This document shows positions 10,001-17,036 of a DNA stretch of 64,000 bases, in pieces. The stretch is from an uncultured Clostridia bacterium (lineage in GTDB: Bacteria; Bacillota; Clostridia; Christensenellales; Borkfalkiaceae). Positions within the stretch are counted from its first letter, which is position 1, and every line of letters starts with the position of its first letter. The stretch is taken from the NCBI GenBank assembly GCA_944336975.1, contig CALVLH010000001.1:244706-308705 (forward strand), written 5' to 3'. The notes under the pieces are model-generated. The model saw only the letters and a program-made list of their open reading frames with translations, searched no databases and had not been told where the DNA came from. A program made the translations under genes and the position numbers.

Positions 10001-11081
10001 GTGCGAAAACGACGCTTCTCATACCGAAACCTTCACGCTTCCCAAGCTGGATAAGACCAATTACGCTTATGCGGTGACGAAAGAAGCGACCTGCACGGAG
10101 ACGGGTACGGCGACGTACACTTATGAAAAAGACGGGCAGAAGATCGTTGCGGCGACGGTTATGCTTCCCGCGTTCGGGCATGAATGGGGCGCATGGGCAG
10201 TAACGACGAAACCGACCGCAGAAGCGGAGGGTGCGCTCACGAGAACGTGTTCGGTCTGCGACGAAACGGATACGTTCACGCTTCCCGCGCTCAATAAGTC
10301 GGATTACAGAGTAGTGACGAAGGCGGCGACCTGCACGGCGGCAGGAAGCGAAACGTATTATTACACGTATAACGAAGTGGAATACGAAGTCGCGACGGTT
10401 ACGCTTCCTGCGCTCGGGCATGAATGGGGCGCATGGACGGTGACGGCGGCTCCGACCGCAGAAGCGACGGGCACGCTCACGAGAACGTGTTCGGTCTGCG
10501 AAGAGGCGGAAACGGCTACGCTTCCCAAGCTCAATGCGGAAGATTACGCATACGCCGTGACGAAGAATGCGACCTGCACCGAAACGGGTACGGCGACGTA
10601 CACCTATGAAAAAGACGGACAGAACATTCTCGCGGCAACGGTGACGCTTCCTACGTTCGGGCATGAATGGGGCGAATGGTCGGTGACGAAGGCGCCTACC
10701 TATACCGAAAAGGGTACGGAGAGCAGGACGTGTTCCGTCTGCAACGAGACGGAAACGCGCGACGTTCCCGCACTCGGACTGACGGTGAAGTTTACGGACG
10801 AAGTGGCGGCGCTCGAAGAGGCAACGACTCGCGCGGAGAAATTTGAAGCGATCTCGCTCGCGCTTACGACATATTCCGAGTTGACTGCGGACGAGCGCAC
10901 GGAAGTTTCCGAAGCGTATGCGACGCTCGAAGAAGCGGTCGCGGCTTACAATGCAAGTGCGAAAGCGGTCAACGATGAACTCGTATCGGCGACTCAACTT
11001 GCGCTCAGCATCATCGCTTCCACAGTGGCAACGATGAGTGCGCTTGCGGCGGCTTGGTTCGTCGTGAAGAAACTGTTCTGA
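4011..11081 (+). CDS. Giant surface glycoside hydrolase: GH43 arabinanase-like domain plus CxxC repeats and membrane anchor
   Basis: This 2356-residue protein has a Sec signal peptide (about residues 1-36). Residues about 45-440 form a five-bladed GH43 domain like endo-1,5-alpha-arabinanases: base Asp53 in VHDPSIV, pKa-tuning Asp225 in AIDAAVTYD, acid Glu302 in GGEGSYLLE, and the metal-site His387 in QGHNS. A GH43 C-terminal beta domain follows (about 440-570), then three concanavalin-like lectin modules (about 575-790, 800-980, 985-1185). Residues about 1187-2257 are near-identical repeats carrying TCxxC pairs. A charged helical segment (about 2257-2325) leads to a C-terminal membrane helix ending in KKLF; no LPxTG sorting signal is present. 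It probably cuts arabinan side chains at the cell surface. Arabinanase specificity is inferred. A lipoprotein gene follows after 14 bases. Confidence 0.85.
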   Translation: MTKRLKTILLSVMSGLFAVCLAIGMIGLSPLMARADGAETASDVRYGTVAVHDPSIVLAYEDAEGNTYPESGSGRTKVYYVFGTQFSQAKSYDLVNWTSFTNNLNVAANAYAILQKEAEYSKLTQDTIIENCWAPDVIWNEAMGKWCMYLSVNGASQYSSIVLLTADRLDGAWSYGGAVTYSRITDDNIGSTDYTKVTGDSTVNEKYSVYRNSSNNLLYGVNAIDAAVTYDENGDLWMSYGSWFGGIYLLKLDKYTGLRDYTYTYENKVDGTVANGQSFTAYSDEYLGIHLAGGHHSNAGGEGSYLLEIDGWWYLFLSYGGYAPDGGYNMRVFRSESISGTYVDANGNRAILSSDQATLKPDTTLGNRVMSGYTWSWWDHSYISQGHNSAFVDDDGNAYLVYHNKYTDGTIFHVLKVHQLLVNADGWLVTSPFEATSADAVAKGLSPEEIAGTYGVINMTNNNGPYSDVCREAAVTLSADGFVSGSSGSVSGTWAYTSDTGALTLTVGGVAYNGYLMYQNLEGTNIRTLVFTAVSTEGTSVSQYTYWGYRYPSTETAAYYAANRFAVPDRADMTVLRSASSESTLWHDIELSLTLTETGYSGTASSGGQPVATKTYPIGALQGAGNSVEYDAISAGQYQLPLVLDGNTISISFDYSGYSDDWTEIFTGSNFRINLGVLEYNTSGTAVTLYENQATAGAYAQFGSAPYQAFFTTGTARATITLNSDGSISFYRDGVFVYKYEAGTKFNQGEDLNASSYTVANMNEAIKSGLRNGTIACSYDLENVAIKAENTGNNGMGIELSDETISLLSTYAGNTSGLSVGAIPNAVADGVAVSFYLSEAASSDWDAIAIEINGYKITLPNLDAWVPLGNHNKYPEASNKVNGGEWNSFLNTTCYITISIDQSNVKFYKDGVLLIHYVSTDKLIYNNERPSTKEVSAFTAGILEQIQSNGFTFAGAVSAQSLILTNALSDTQAASVYADYVQFTGDQHTEMDITLTDSSIGLITTYANSANGTVIGAIPDATTKGVAVSFQLTETFTDGWAAHVLTQSGIDVTLACLDPFNSTATSGTYTFPNKYNCAIGGGDTLFANQIGFVTVSIRVDGSISFYLNGEKKGEYTPDITFHVFPEASDQSGRTVKQFVDCMLGLYSENGFVFGSGIKAKDLILTYALSDTQAASVYNDYLSYGRWDCDRDGHKYEETSRTGDVCNGFTVTYTCSECKDSYTQFVWDDTVGHKYTETSRTEPTCDTDGSIVYTCSVCKDSYTVTLPATSEHSYSEAWTTDGENHWHECTVCGDKKDLAAHSWNEGVVTKDATCTEAGEMTYTCTVCEKTKTEVIEAKGHEWGAWSVTTEPTAEAEGALTRTCSVCDETDTFTLPALNETDYRVVTNAATCTADGSKTYFYTHEGKEYEVTTVTLPATGHDWGAWTVTTAPTATASGTLTRTCENDASHTETFSLPMLDETNYTYAVTKEATCTETGTATYTYEKDGQSILAATVTLPAKGHEWGAWSVTTEPTAEAEGALTRMCSVCEETETVTLPVLSETAYRVETVEATCTTAGSKTYYYTHNEVEYEVTTVTLSATGHDWGAWTVTKAPTETTSGTLTRTCENDASHTETFSLPMLNKTDYTYAVTEEATCTETGTATYTYVKDEQSILAATVILPAKGHSYSDEWATDGTQHWHECAVCGDKTDVENHSGGTATCCDKAVCDVCGKEYGELDADNHAGGTEIKDAVAATEETEGYTGDKYCLGCGVLLEKGTVIEKLDHTHNMEYHEAVAATCTTDGMQEYWECTVCEKHYADADGISEISDLSSLVIPAAHTWGAWTVTNDPTAEATGAMERECTVCHEKETAELPVLNTTDYTYKVVSASTCTAAGSAAYTYKSNTSIVITVSLPLAEHTFGAWAVTTKPTAEAEGALTRTCSVCEETETATLPALNETAYRVETKAATCTADGSKTYFYTYEEVEYEVTTVTLPATGHEWGAWTVTKAPTETTTGTLMRTCENDASHTETFTLPKLDKTNYAYAVTKEATCTETGTATYTYEKDGQKIVAATVMLPAFGHEWGAWAVTTKPTAEAEGALTRTCSVCDETDTFTLPALNKSDYRVVTKAATCTAAGSETYYYTYNEVEYEVATVTLPALGHEWGAWTVTAAPTAEATGTLTRTCSVCEEAETATLPKLNAEDYAYAVTKNATCTETGTATYTYEKDGQNILAATVTLPTFGHEWGEWSVTKAPTYTEKGTESRTCSVCNETETRDVPALGLTVKFTDEVAALEEATTRAEKFEAISLALTTYSELTADERTEVSEAYATLEEAVAAYNASAKAVNDELVSATQLALSIIASTVATMSALAAAWFVVKKLF
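7567..10780 (+). repeat. Coding tandem repeats (about 70-80 residue units with TCxxC)
   Basis: Within the giant protein, units built on the pattern GHEWGAWxVTxxPTxxxxG, then LTRTCSVCxETxTxxLP, then a second half with ATCTxxGxxTYxY recur about a dozen times. Many copies are almost identical in DNA (for example around 8030, 8510, 9705 and 10180), which implies recent duplication and a risk of assembly collapse. Two alternating half-units (CSVC type and CENDASH type) can be seen. Confidence 0.85.
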
Positions 11082-11095
11082 GGGAGGATAAGCAG

Positions 11096-11692
11096 ATGAA
11101 AAAGATTGTAATCGGAATTGCCGGCGTATGCGCCCTTTCGACGGTTTTCCTTGCCGCCTGCAACGGGGGCACGGCGTATGATAAACTCAATTCGCTGATT
11201 GCGAAAACGCCTTCCTCCGTACAGCTCAGCGTTTCCGTCACGCTCGACGGCGAAACGCTGACGGGCGAGTACGAGACGATTGCGATGGACGGCGGATATA
11301 CCGTGGAATACTCTTACGAAAAGTTCAATACGTTCGAAGAGACGGACGGGGGATATGTTGTTCCCGACGAGATCAAATCGACGTTCGAAGGAAGTATCGC
11401 CGTGAAAGACGGCAAGATCGTCAAGCAGGACGGCGCGGACGCGGACATCAGTTTCGATCAGATGACGGCGGCGGGCTTGAAGTTTGTCGCGAGTTATTTT
11501 AAGAACGAGGTTTCCGAAGAAGGGCGTTTCAGCGCCGACGTGACCGATCCCGACGCTTTTCTGCAAGGGGACGTCGATTGCACGGCGATGAAGGTGGAGG
11601 TCCGCTATAACGACGAGGCGATCGCTTCCCTCGCGATCAGCTATACTTCCTCGGAGAATGCACAGGTCGTGATCGAATACACATTCGGTTGA
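11096..11692 (+). CDS. Small secreted lipoprotein of unknown function
   Basis: A 198-residue protein with a lipoprotein signal ending in the lipobox FLAAC, followed by a soluble, acidic, beta-rich domain. It starts at the ATG at 11096, with GGGAGG 8 bases upstream; it lies 14 bases after the giant GH43 protein and shares its transcript, which ends in a terminator. A partner or substrate-binding role for the surface enzyme is plausible but unproven. I do not recognise the family. Confidence 0.7.
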   Translation: MKKIVIGIAGVCALSTVFLAACNGGTAYDKLNSLIAKTPSSVQLSVSVTLDGETLTGEYETIAMDGGYTVEYSYEKFNTFEETDGGYVVPDEIKSTFEGSIAVKDGKIVKQDGADADISFDQMTAAGLKFVASYFKNEVSEEGRFSADVTDPDAFLQGDVDCTAMKVEVRYNDEAIASLAISYTSSENAQVVIEYTFG

Positions 11693-11723
11693 TCCGAGGG
11701 GGCGGATCTGCCGAATTGAGTAG

Positions 11724-11761
11724 AAAAATCCCGTTTCCGCATTTGCGGAAACGGGATTTTT
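11724..11761 (+). terminator. Factor-independent terminator
   Basis: A perfect stem (11724-11740 with 11745-11761, loop ATTT) ends in TTTTT. It closes the GH43-lipoprotein operon. Confidence 0.9.
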
Positions 11762-11809
11762 CCGTTCCGAGAGGATATTCCTTTGTCGATCGCAAGAGAC
11801 GGATGAGGG

Positions 11810-11900
11810 CGACCGCGTCCGCGCCGAAAAGGGCGCGAAGGCAAGCCATAACGACCGCGTCTGCGCCGAAAGCAATGCGAAGGAGAGTCGCGGCAGCCAT
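11810..11900. repeat. Two imperfect 42-bp tandem units in a gene-free stretch
   Basis: CGACCGCGTC(C/T)GCGCCGAAA starts at 11810 and again at 11852, each followed by related GCGAAGG and AGCCATA segments. The gap 11762-12034 contains no plausible gene; besides this repeat it holds only the hairpin at 11974. Confidence 0.5.
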
Positions 11901-11973
11901 ACCTGTTCGGAAAGAGGATTAAGGGCGGTCATGTCCGCGCCGTCTGTGCGAGAAAAAGCGTTTCGGACGACAA

Positions 11974-12006
11974 TGCCCGCGGCAAAAGCCGCGGGCATAA
12001 ATTTTT
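11974..12006. terminator. Hairpin between convergent genes, probably a bidirectional terminator
   Basis: A 10-bp perfect stem (11974-11983 with 11988-11997, AAAA loop) is followed on the plus strand by TAAATTTTT. It lies just beyond the 3' end of the minus-strand aminopeptidase gene and could stop transcripts from both sides. Confidence 0.6.
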
Positions 12007-12034
12007 AAGGAACGGTTATTTCATTCTTCCGTAT

Positions 12035-13288
12035 TCATCTGATCTCGACGCGGTCGTCGGAGATAAGAATATCGCTCGCATAATAAGCGCGGAGCGCTTG
12101 TTCCAGATACTCACAATCGGAGAGCGCGACCGTTTCCACGGCGGAATGCATGGCGAGTTGCGCGAGTCCGATGTCGGCGGAAGGAATTCCGATCTGTCCC
12201 AGCGAGATCGCGCCTAATGTGCCTCCGCTTCGCATATCCGAGCGGTTGAAGAAGGTCTGCACGGGAACGCCCGTCTTGCGGAATACCGTCTTGACGACGG
12301 CGGAAGTGAGCGCGTCCGTCGTATAGGCGCGGTCGGCGTGCATCTTAATGACGACGCCCTTTCCCATCGTCGCCTGATTGGTCGGATCGCATTTTTCCGG
12401 GCGGTTGGGGTGTACGGAATGTGCGTTGTCCAGAGAGAGCAGGAAGGAAGAGGGGAGGGCGCGGTAAAATTCTTCCTGCGAACATCCTCTTGCCTGCGCG
12501 ATGCGAAGCAGCGTATGCGAGAGAAAATCGCTTCCCGCGCCTTGAAGCGTTCGGCTTCCCACCTCTTCGCTGTCCAGGCAGGCGGCGACGCAGATCCCTT
12601 GCGCCTTCCCGTCGCACAGCGCGCGCAGGGAAGTATATACGCTCGTAAGATTATCGATGCGCGGCGAACAGAGGAATTCCCTCTTTTCTCCGCAGAGGAA
12701 GGGTTTTTCCGCGCAAACGGCGTAGAGATCGTACGAAACGGGATTTCCGAACGCCGCGATCGGATCGCCTTCTCCCGCAGAGAAGAGGGGGAGCAGATCG
12801 GTCTGCGGATTGGGAGCAAACTTGTCGTTGACCTCTCGGTTCATGTGGATGGCGAGCGAGGGGACGACGACGCAGAACGGGCTGACCGCGTTTTCCGACC
12901 GAAGCGCGCCGTCGACTTCCTTCACGACGCGCCCCGCGAGTTTCAACGGGCGGTCGAAAAAGGAATAGAGGATGCCGCCGCCGTACGTTTCCGCATTCAG
13001 GACGGTGAAGCCCGCGCGTTTTAAGGCGGGTCGTTCTTTGAGTTTGAGACAGGGCGAGTCGGTATGGCTCGCGACGATCTTGCAACGCGCGTCGCCGCCG
13101 ACGGTAAAGGCGATCAGACTGCTTCCGCCTCGCACGACGTAATATTTCCCACCGTCGCGAAGGCACCATTCGTCCCGTTCGGAAAGTTCGCAAAAGCCTG
13201 CGTCTTTGAGCATTCGCTCCGCATTTTCCACTGCCTGATAGGCGGTATATGAGGTTTCCAAAAAGCGCAACAAAGATTCGTGATCCAT
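12035..13288 (-). CDS. M18 family aminopeptidase (aspartyl aminopeptidase type)
   Basis: This 417-residue cytoplasmic metallopeptidase has the M18 landmarks: the first zinc ligand in ASHTDSPCLK (about residue 95), an acidic DSEEVGS motif (about residue 216) carrying the catalytic and metal-binding acids, and a late His region (LAQLAMHSAVE) supplying another ligand. The family removes N-terminal, often acidic, residues from peptides. The length fits the family. It has its own promoter and lies alone on the minus strand. Confidence 0.9.
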   Translation of the reverse strand: MDHESLLRFLETSYTAYQAVENAERMLKDAGFCELSERDEWCLRDGGKYYVVRGGSSLIAFTVGGDARCKIVASHTDSPCLKLKERPALKRAGFTVLNAETYGGGILYSFFDRPLKLAGRVVKEVDGALRSENAVSPFCVVVPSLAIHMNREVNDKFAPNPQTDLLPLFSAGEGDPIAAFGNPVSYDLYAVCAEKPFLCGEKREFLCSPRIDNLTSVYTSLRALCDGKAQGICVAACLDSEEVGSRTLQGAGSDFLSHTLLRIAQARGCSQEEFYRALPSSFLLSLDNAHSVHPNRPEKCDPTNQATMGKGVVIKMHADRAYTTDALTSAVVKTVFRKTGVPVQTFFNRSDMRSGGTLGAISLGQIGIPSADIGLAQLAMHSAVETVALSDCEYLEQALRAYYASDILISDDRVEIR

Positions 13289-13312
13289 AATTCACCCGAA
13301 TGTTTTTCTTGT

Positions 13313-13341
13313 ATTATAGCGCGGATGCGTAAAAAAAGCAA
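13313..13341 (-). promoter_or_regulatory. Promoter of the M18 aminopeptidase gene
   Basis: On the minus strand TTGCTT (13341-13336), a 17-base spacer and TATAAT (13318-13313) lie 25 bases before the ATG. Confidence 0.75.
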
Positions 13342-13426
13342 GGCGGCGCGTGCGGAAAGGCGGGATTTGTCGCGAAAAACCTCTTGCCGCGGATGCCGCT
13401 CGGAAAGGATAGGATTTTCCCCGCAC

Positions 13427-13464
13427 AAAAAGGAACGCCGATCGCAAACGCGATCGGCGTTCCT
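13427..13464 (-). terminator. Terminator of the sigma/lipoprotein cluster
   Basis: Read on the minus strand, a perfect 15-bp stem (13464-13450 with 13445-13431, 4-base loop) is followed by a TTTTT run. It lies 53 bases beyond the lipoprotein stop codon. Confidence 0.85.
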
Positions 13465-13516
13465 TACAGGTGAGAAAGAGGAGTCAATCCTCGGGTAAGC
13501 ATATAAATTATCTGCG

Positions 13517-15034
13517 TCAGGCTTGCGCGCCCGCTTTCCTTTCGTTTTTCAGCGCTTCGAGATAGTTGCGCGCGCTCTCTTCCGCCTTAGCGATCGTCTC
13601 TTCCATCTTCGCTCTCGCGTCGGCGAACTTTGCTTCCGCTTCTGCTTTCATCTCTTCGAGCTCCGCGTATTCCTCCTCGCTCAGGTCTTCCTTGATGAGT
13701 TCGAGGATGCGGTCCGCTTCGCCGCGGAGTTCCGCCGCATAGCCGCGCAGGTCTTCCACGGTAAGGCCGTTTTCGGCAATTTTTTCCATCTCTTCCATCA
13801 CGCGGACTGCCGTTGCGATCGCCTTTTCCGTCGCTTCCTGCACGGAATCGGGCAGGAGGGCAACGGTCGCTTTGACCGCCGCCACCGTCGCGTTGACGGA
13901 CGCCGCGATCGCTTCCGCTTCTTCTGCGTATTCCGTCGAAAGGCGTTCGATCTCCGCTTTGATCTTGCTCTCCGTTTCGTTGAGGGCGGCGGTCAGTTCG
14001 GTTTTCATCTTTTCCAGTTCTGCGTTTGCCTCGGAGTTTTTGAAGAGGACGTCCGCATACGCCTCGATGCTCTCGATCGTGATGTTGCCGTTTCCGTCTT
14101 TGATCTTCTCGATCTCCGTTTCCTCCAAGCCGAGCGCGGTCATTACTTTTGCGATCTGCGCCTCGTCGAGAGGGGTGGATGCGAGCACGCCCGCATATTC
14201 CGCGGCGTCGGCGATCGCGTCAAATCCGCGCGCGCCGAGCGCATACATCTGATAAGCCCCTCCGTAATATGCGGTGTCCGTATGATCGAGGAGATTTTTG
14301 GTGTAGTAAACCGAATACACGCTGTCGATCGCGGTCTGCGCGACGCTGTCGTACAGGCGGAATGCCTCCGATTTTGCGGCGTTGTATGCCGCGGTCGCAA
14401 ATTCTGCGATGTCCTCTCTCGCTTCCGCGATATACTGCACGAGCTCGTCGTCGTCCAGTTCGACGGCCGCTTCCAGCGTGATCCCGCCCGCTTCGGTTGC
14501 GGAGAGAGCGAGGCGGAATTCCGCGGCGGTCATCTTCTGAATGTCTTCATCCTCGGGATGTTCCGCTTTGAACGCGTCGAGTTTGCGCAGGAGCGAATAG
14601 GCGCCCGTGCTTTCCGCGGAAACGGCGATGCCGAGCGAATCTGCCGTCGCGGTGAGTTTTGCGTCGATCTTTTCCAGGACCTTGTCCGACTTTCTGCTTC
14701 CGACGGTGGACGAAGCGCTCAGTTCGACGACCTTGTTGTCTTCGTCCAGATAGCCGAGTTCTACGGCGGAAGTGGTGATGATCTCGATCGCGGTATCGAC
14801 GTCTTTGCCGAGGATGGCGGAAGTCTCTCCGTAAAGGAGAACCTGACCGTCTTCGTTGGTCCCGTAAACGCTCACCACGCGGTCGTTGGCGTCGAGGATG
14901 AGCTCCACGGACGGGTTGATGTCGAGGCTGACGAACGTCTTGTCGTCTTTCCCTCCGCTGCAACCTGCGAGCAGACCGGCGGTCATAACGCCCGCGCACA
15001 ATACGCTTGTCAGTTTCAATGCCTTGCTTTTCAT
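13517..15034 (-). CDS. Lipoprotein with RsgI-like Asn-Pro module and long helical body
   Basis: A 505-residue lipoprotein (lipobox ending at Cys25). Right after the lipid anchor, residues about 34-110 read FVSLDINPSVELILDANDRV and continue like the extracytoplasmic module next to the membrane in RsgI-type anti-sigma factors, with the Asn40-Pro41 pair intact; that module is reported to self-cleave in RsgI proteins. The rest (about 115-500) is acidic and alpha-helical with coiled-coil character, rich in Ala and Glu, with no enzyme motif seen. It has its own promoter, which matches the promoter of the sigma gene. I infer a regulon member that senses or titrates the same envelope signal; its function is unknown. 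Confidence 0.75.
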   Translation of the reverse strand: MKSKALKLTSVLCAGVMTAGLLAGCSGGKDDKTFVSLDINPSVELILDANDRVVSVYGTNEDGQVLLYGETSAILGKDVDTAIEIITTSAVELGYLDEDNKVVELSASSTVGSRKSDKVLEKIDAKLTATADSLGIAVSAESTGAYSLLRKLDAFKAEHPEDEDIQKMTAAEFRLALSATEAGGITLEAAVELDDDELVQYIAEAREDIAEFATAAYNAAKSEAFRLYDSVAQTAIDSVYSVYYTKNLLDHTDTAYYGGAYQMYALGARGFDAIADAAEYAGVLASTPLDEAQIAKVMTALGLEETEIEKIKDGNGNITIESIEAYADVLFKNSEANAELEKMKTELTAALNETESKIKAEIERLSTEYAEEAEAIAASVNATVAAVKATVALLPDSVQEATEKAIATAVRVMEEMEKIAENGLTVEDLRGYAAELRGEADRILELIKEDLSEEEYAELEEMKAEAEAKFADARAKMEETIAKAEESARNYLEALKNERKAGAQA

Positions 15035-15066
15035 AACAGGAAACCTCCGTTCGGGTTATTTTCTGC

Positions 15067-15099
15067 TTATTAAACGGGCGGGAGGGGCGTTTTGTTGCA
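15067..15099 (-). promoter_or_regulatory. ECF-type promoter of the lipoprotein gene
   Basis: On the minus strand TGCAACAAAA (15099-15090), 13 bases, then CGTTTAATAA (15076-15067). The same two blocks with the same spacing stand before the sigma gene (17069-17037). The start codon lies 32 bases downstream. The match marks a likely target of the sigma factor encoded in this locus. Confidence 0.75.
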
Positions 15100-15112
15100 C
15101 AAATTAAAAATT

Positions 15113-16498
15113 TTATTGCGAAAGGGAATCCCAATAGGCGTTGAGCGATCCGAATTCCCGTTCGATCCGGTCGAGATATTCCCGATAATCGCGCTCGGAA
15201 ATGGCTTCGCGGGATTGTTCGTATGCTTCGCGGAAGATCTCGAAGCGGAGCCGCGCGCATTCGGTCAAGGCTTCCATCGTCTGACGGAAAAAGGTTTCCA
15301 GATCGGAAGGGAGCTGCATGAGTCTGCGCAGGAGAGCGGTGTCCACGCCGATCGAGTCGAGAAGATCGAGCACGTCTTCCGCAAAGAGGTCGAAGTCCGC
15401 TTCGGTAAAGTCAGTCGCGAGTTTTTCCAGCTCGTCGATGGGCAGGATCTCATAGTAAGAGGCTCTGAGTTCGAGTTCGCTCTTGCTGCTCAAAGCGGAG
15501 CCGCCGACGGCGCGGTACCGGGTGAGGAGCGCCGTCATCTCTTGCGTCAGCGCGAGAAAATCTGCCGTAAATTCGCTTTCGTCCGCGAGGCGAAGGACGT
15601 TCCAATAGTCCTTCAAAAGGAGGAAGTTGGGATTGTCGGGGTGCGCCTCGATGCGCGCGTTCAACTCCGTCATCTTATCGATGAGCGCGGCACATTCGCG
15701 CAGATCGCGGAAGTGTTCGCGGATAAGCGATTGCAGATAGGCGCGGAATTCGTCCAGAAGGACGGTCTCGCGATAATAGGAAGAACGCTCTTCATCCGTC
15801 ATGGTAAGGGCGATCCTCTGCGTGAAGGAAGAAAGGACTTTTTCCGCCTGCGACAGGAGAGAGCCGTCCTCGGGGATGCCGAGGGAAAGGCGGAACTGTG
15901 CGTCGGGGACGCTTTCCGCCGCGACGACGGCATAAGCGCCCTGTTCGCGGAAGAAGTCTTCAAGCGAGGCGGACAGCGAAGAAAGGCACTTTGTCGTTTG
16001 CGCGTCGGATGCGGTCAGCTTTACGGCGCCGCCCGCCTCGTTGAAGTCGAAATATCCCGCCTGTGCGGCGCGATCGACGAAGAGGGATACGGCCTCGTCC
16101 AGCGGTTTTCCCGTGAGGGAACGGAAAAATTCCTCGTCGGAAAAGAGCAGATCGGCGTCCTCGTTGAGGGCGATCACATGAGTCACGTTTCCCTTTTTGT
16201 CGGTAACGAAATTCGCTTCGGGGTTGATCTTCACCGTCACGCAGGACGACGCGAGCGCGGGGAGCGCGGCGGGAAGGGAGGCGATCACGGCGAACAGGAT
16301 GAGGAATGCCGCCGCTGCCGTCGCGAGCGAAGCGAAGAGAGTCTTCTTTGTGCGGGGCGAGAGCGCTCTGCGGCGCTTGCCTTCCGCGAGGTCGGACGCG
16401 GACTGCGCCCGTGCGACGGGCGCGTTGCGCACGTCCTCTCGAAGCTCGGGAACGAGCGCGTCGAGTTCATCGCCGAGTTGTTTTTTCCATGATTTCAT
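15113..16498 (-). CDS. Membrane anti-sigma factor candidate, RsgI-like
   Basis: A 461-residue protein with a cytoplasmic N-terminus (about 1-50) able to hold a sigma factor, one membrane helix (about 53-80), and immediately outside it a module with Asn92-Pro93 (VKINPEANFV) like the self-cleaving module of RsgI anti-sigma factors. Residues about 150-461 form a large helical extracytoplasmic domain with no carbohydrate-binding module visible. The gene overlaps the sigma gene by 4 bases (ATGA), the usual sigma/anti-sigma arrangement. Inhibition of the sigma factor is inferred from gene order and topology. The C-terminal domain is presumably the sensor, with an unknown ligand. Confidence 0.7.
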   Translation of the reverse strand: MKSWKKQLGDELDALVPELREDVRNAPVARAQSASDLAEGKRRRALSPRTKKTLFASLATAAAAFLILFAVIASLPAALPALASSCVTVKINPEANFVTDKKGNVTHVIALNEDADLLFSDEEFFRSLTGKPLDEAVSLFVDRAAQAGYFDFNEAGGAVKLTASDAQTTKCLSSLSASLEDFFREQGAYAVVAAESVPDAQFRLSLGIPEDGSLLSQAEKVLSSFTQRIALTMTDEERSSYYRETVLLDEFRAYLQSLIREHFRDLRECAALIDKMTELNARIEAHPDNPNFLLLKDYWNVLRLADESEFTADFLALTQEMTALLTRYRAVGGSALSSKSELELRASYYEILPIDELEKLATDFTEADFDLFAEDVLDLLDSIGVDTALLRRLMQLPSDLETFFRQTMEALTECARLRFEIFREAYEQSREAISERDYREYLDRIEREFGSLNAYWDSLSQ

Positions 16499-17010
16499 GC
16501 CCGTTCCTCCTTTAAGTATCGTTTGAGCTTTCCCACGGCGCGTTTATATTTGGAAGTGACCGTGCCGACGGGACAGTTCAGAAAGTTTGCAATTTCGCGG
16601 TGTTTATATCCCCATAAGACGTGGAGGACGACGATCTGCCGTTCCTCTTCGTCGAGACATTCCTGCAAGGCGTCGAACACGCCGCTTTCCGTCGCCGTTT
16701 CCCGCGGGGGGACGGGCGGCGCGTCGGTATAGACGATCCGCTTTTGTCTGCGTTTTTCGTCGAGAGCGGTATTTTTTGCGATTTGCAGGATCCATGCGCG
16801 CGCGTTGCTTCCCTTGCGATAGGCGGAAGCCGATTGCTTGATCTTGAGAAAAGCCGTTTGCAGACAATCTTCCGTATCTTGCCTGTTCCCGAAATAGGGA
16901 TAGAGAAAGGCATAAACGCCTCTCGCCGTCTGCCGATACAGATCATCGAACGCGGCGCGGTTGTCTTGGGCGACTTCCGTGAGCAGGAAGTCGAGTCTGT
17001 GTCCGTTCAT
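16495..17010 (-). CDS. ECF-type RNA polymerase sigma factor
   Basis: A 171-residue sigma factor with only the two regions typical of ECF sigmas: region 2 (about residues 20-85; FDDLYRQTARGVYAFLYPYF, the QDTEDCLQTAFLKI helix and the NTALDEKRRQ segment) and region 4 (about 115-165; helix-turn-helix YKHREIANFLNCPVGTVTSK). It should direct RNA polymerase to a small regulon that includes its own operon, since the promoter upstream matches that of the lipoprotein gene. The downstream overlapping gene is its probable inhibitor. Confidence 0.9.
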   Translation of the reverse strand: MNGHRLDFLLTEVAQDNRAAFDDLYRQTARGVYAFLYPYFGNRQDTEDCLQTAFLKIKQSASAYRKGSNARAWILQIAKNTALDEKRRQKRIVYTDAPPVPPRETATESGVFDALQECLDEEERQIVVLHVLWGYKHREIANFLNCPVGTVTSKYKRAVGKLKRYLKEERA

Positions 17011-17036
17011 ATCTCTCCGCAGTCTGCACCTTTCGA

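Noticed and set aside
7567-10780. CRISPR array
   Set aside because: The repeats are contiguous, in frame, about 210-240 bases long and protein-coding; there are no short palindromic repeats with unique spacers anywhere in the window.
6678-10997. A minus-strand reading frame of over 1400 codons opposite the giant GH43 gene
   Set aside because: It is the mirror of a repetitive, GC-biased coding sequence; it is Arg-rich, has no ribosome binding site or promoter, and the plus strand shows signal peptide, catalytic motifs and a membrane anchor.
11689-11922. Short plus-strand frame after the lipoprotein gene
   Set aside because: It runs through a terminator and a tandem repeat, is Arg/Ala-rich, and lacks a ribosome binding site.
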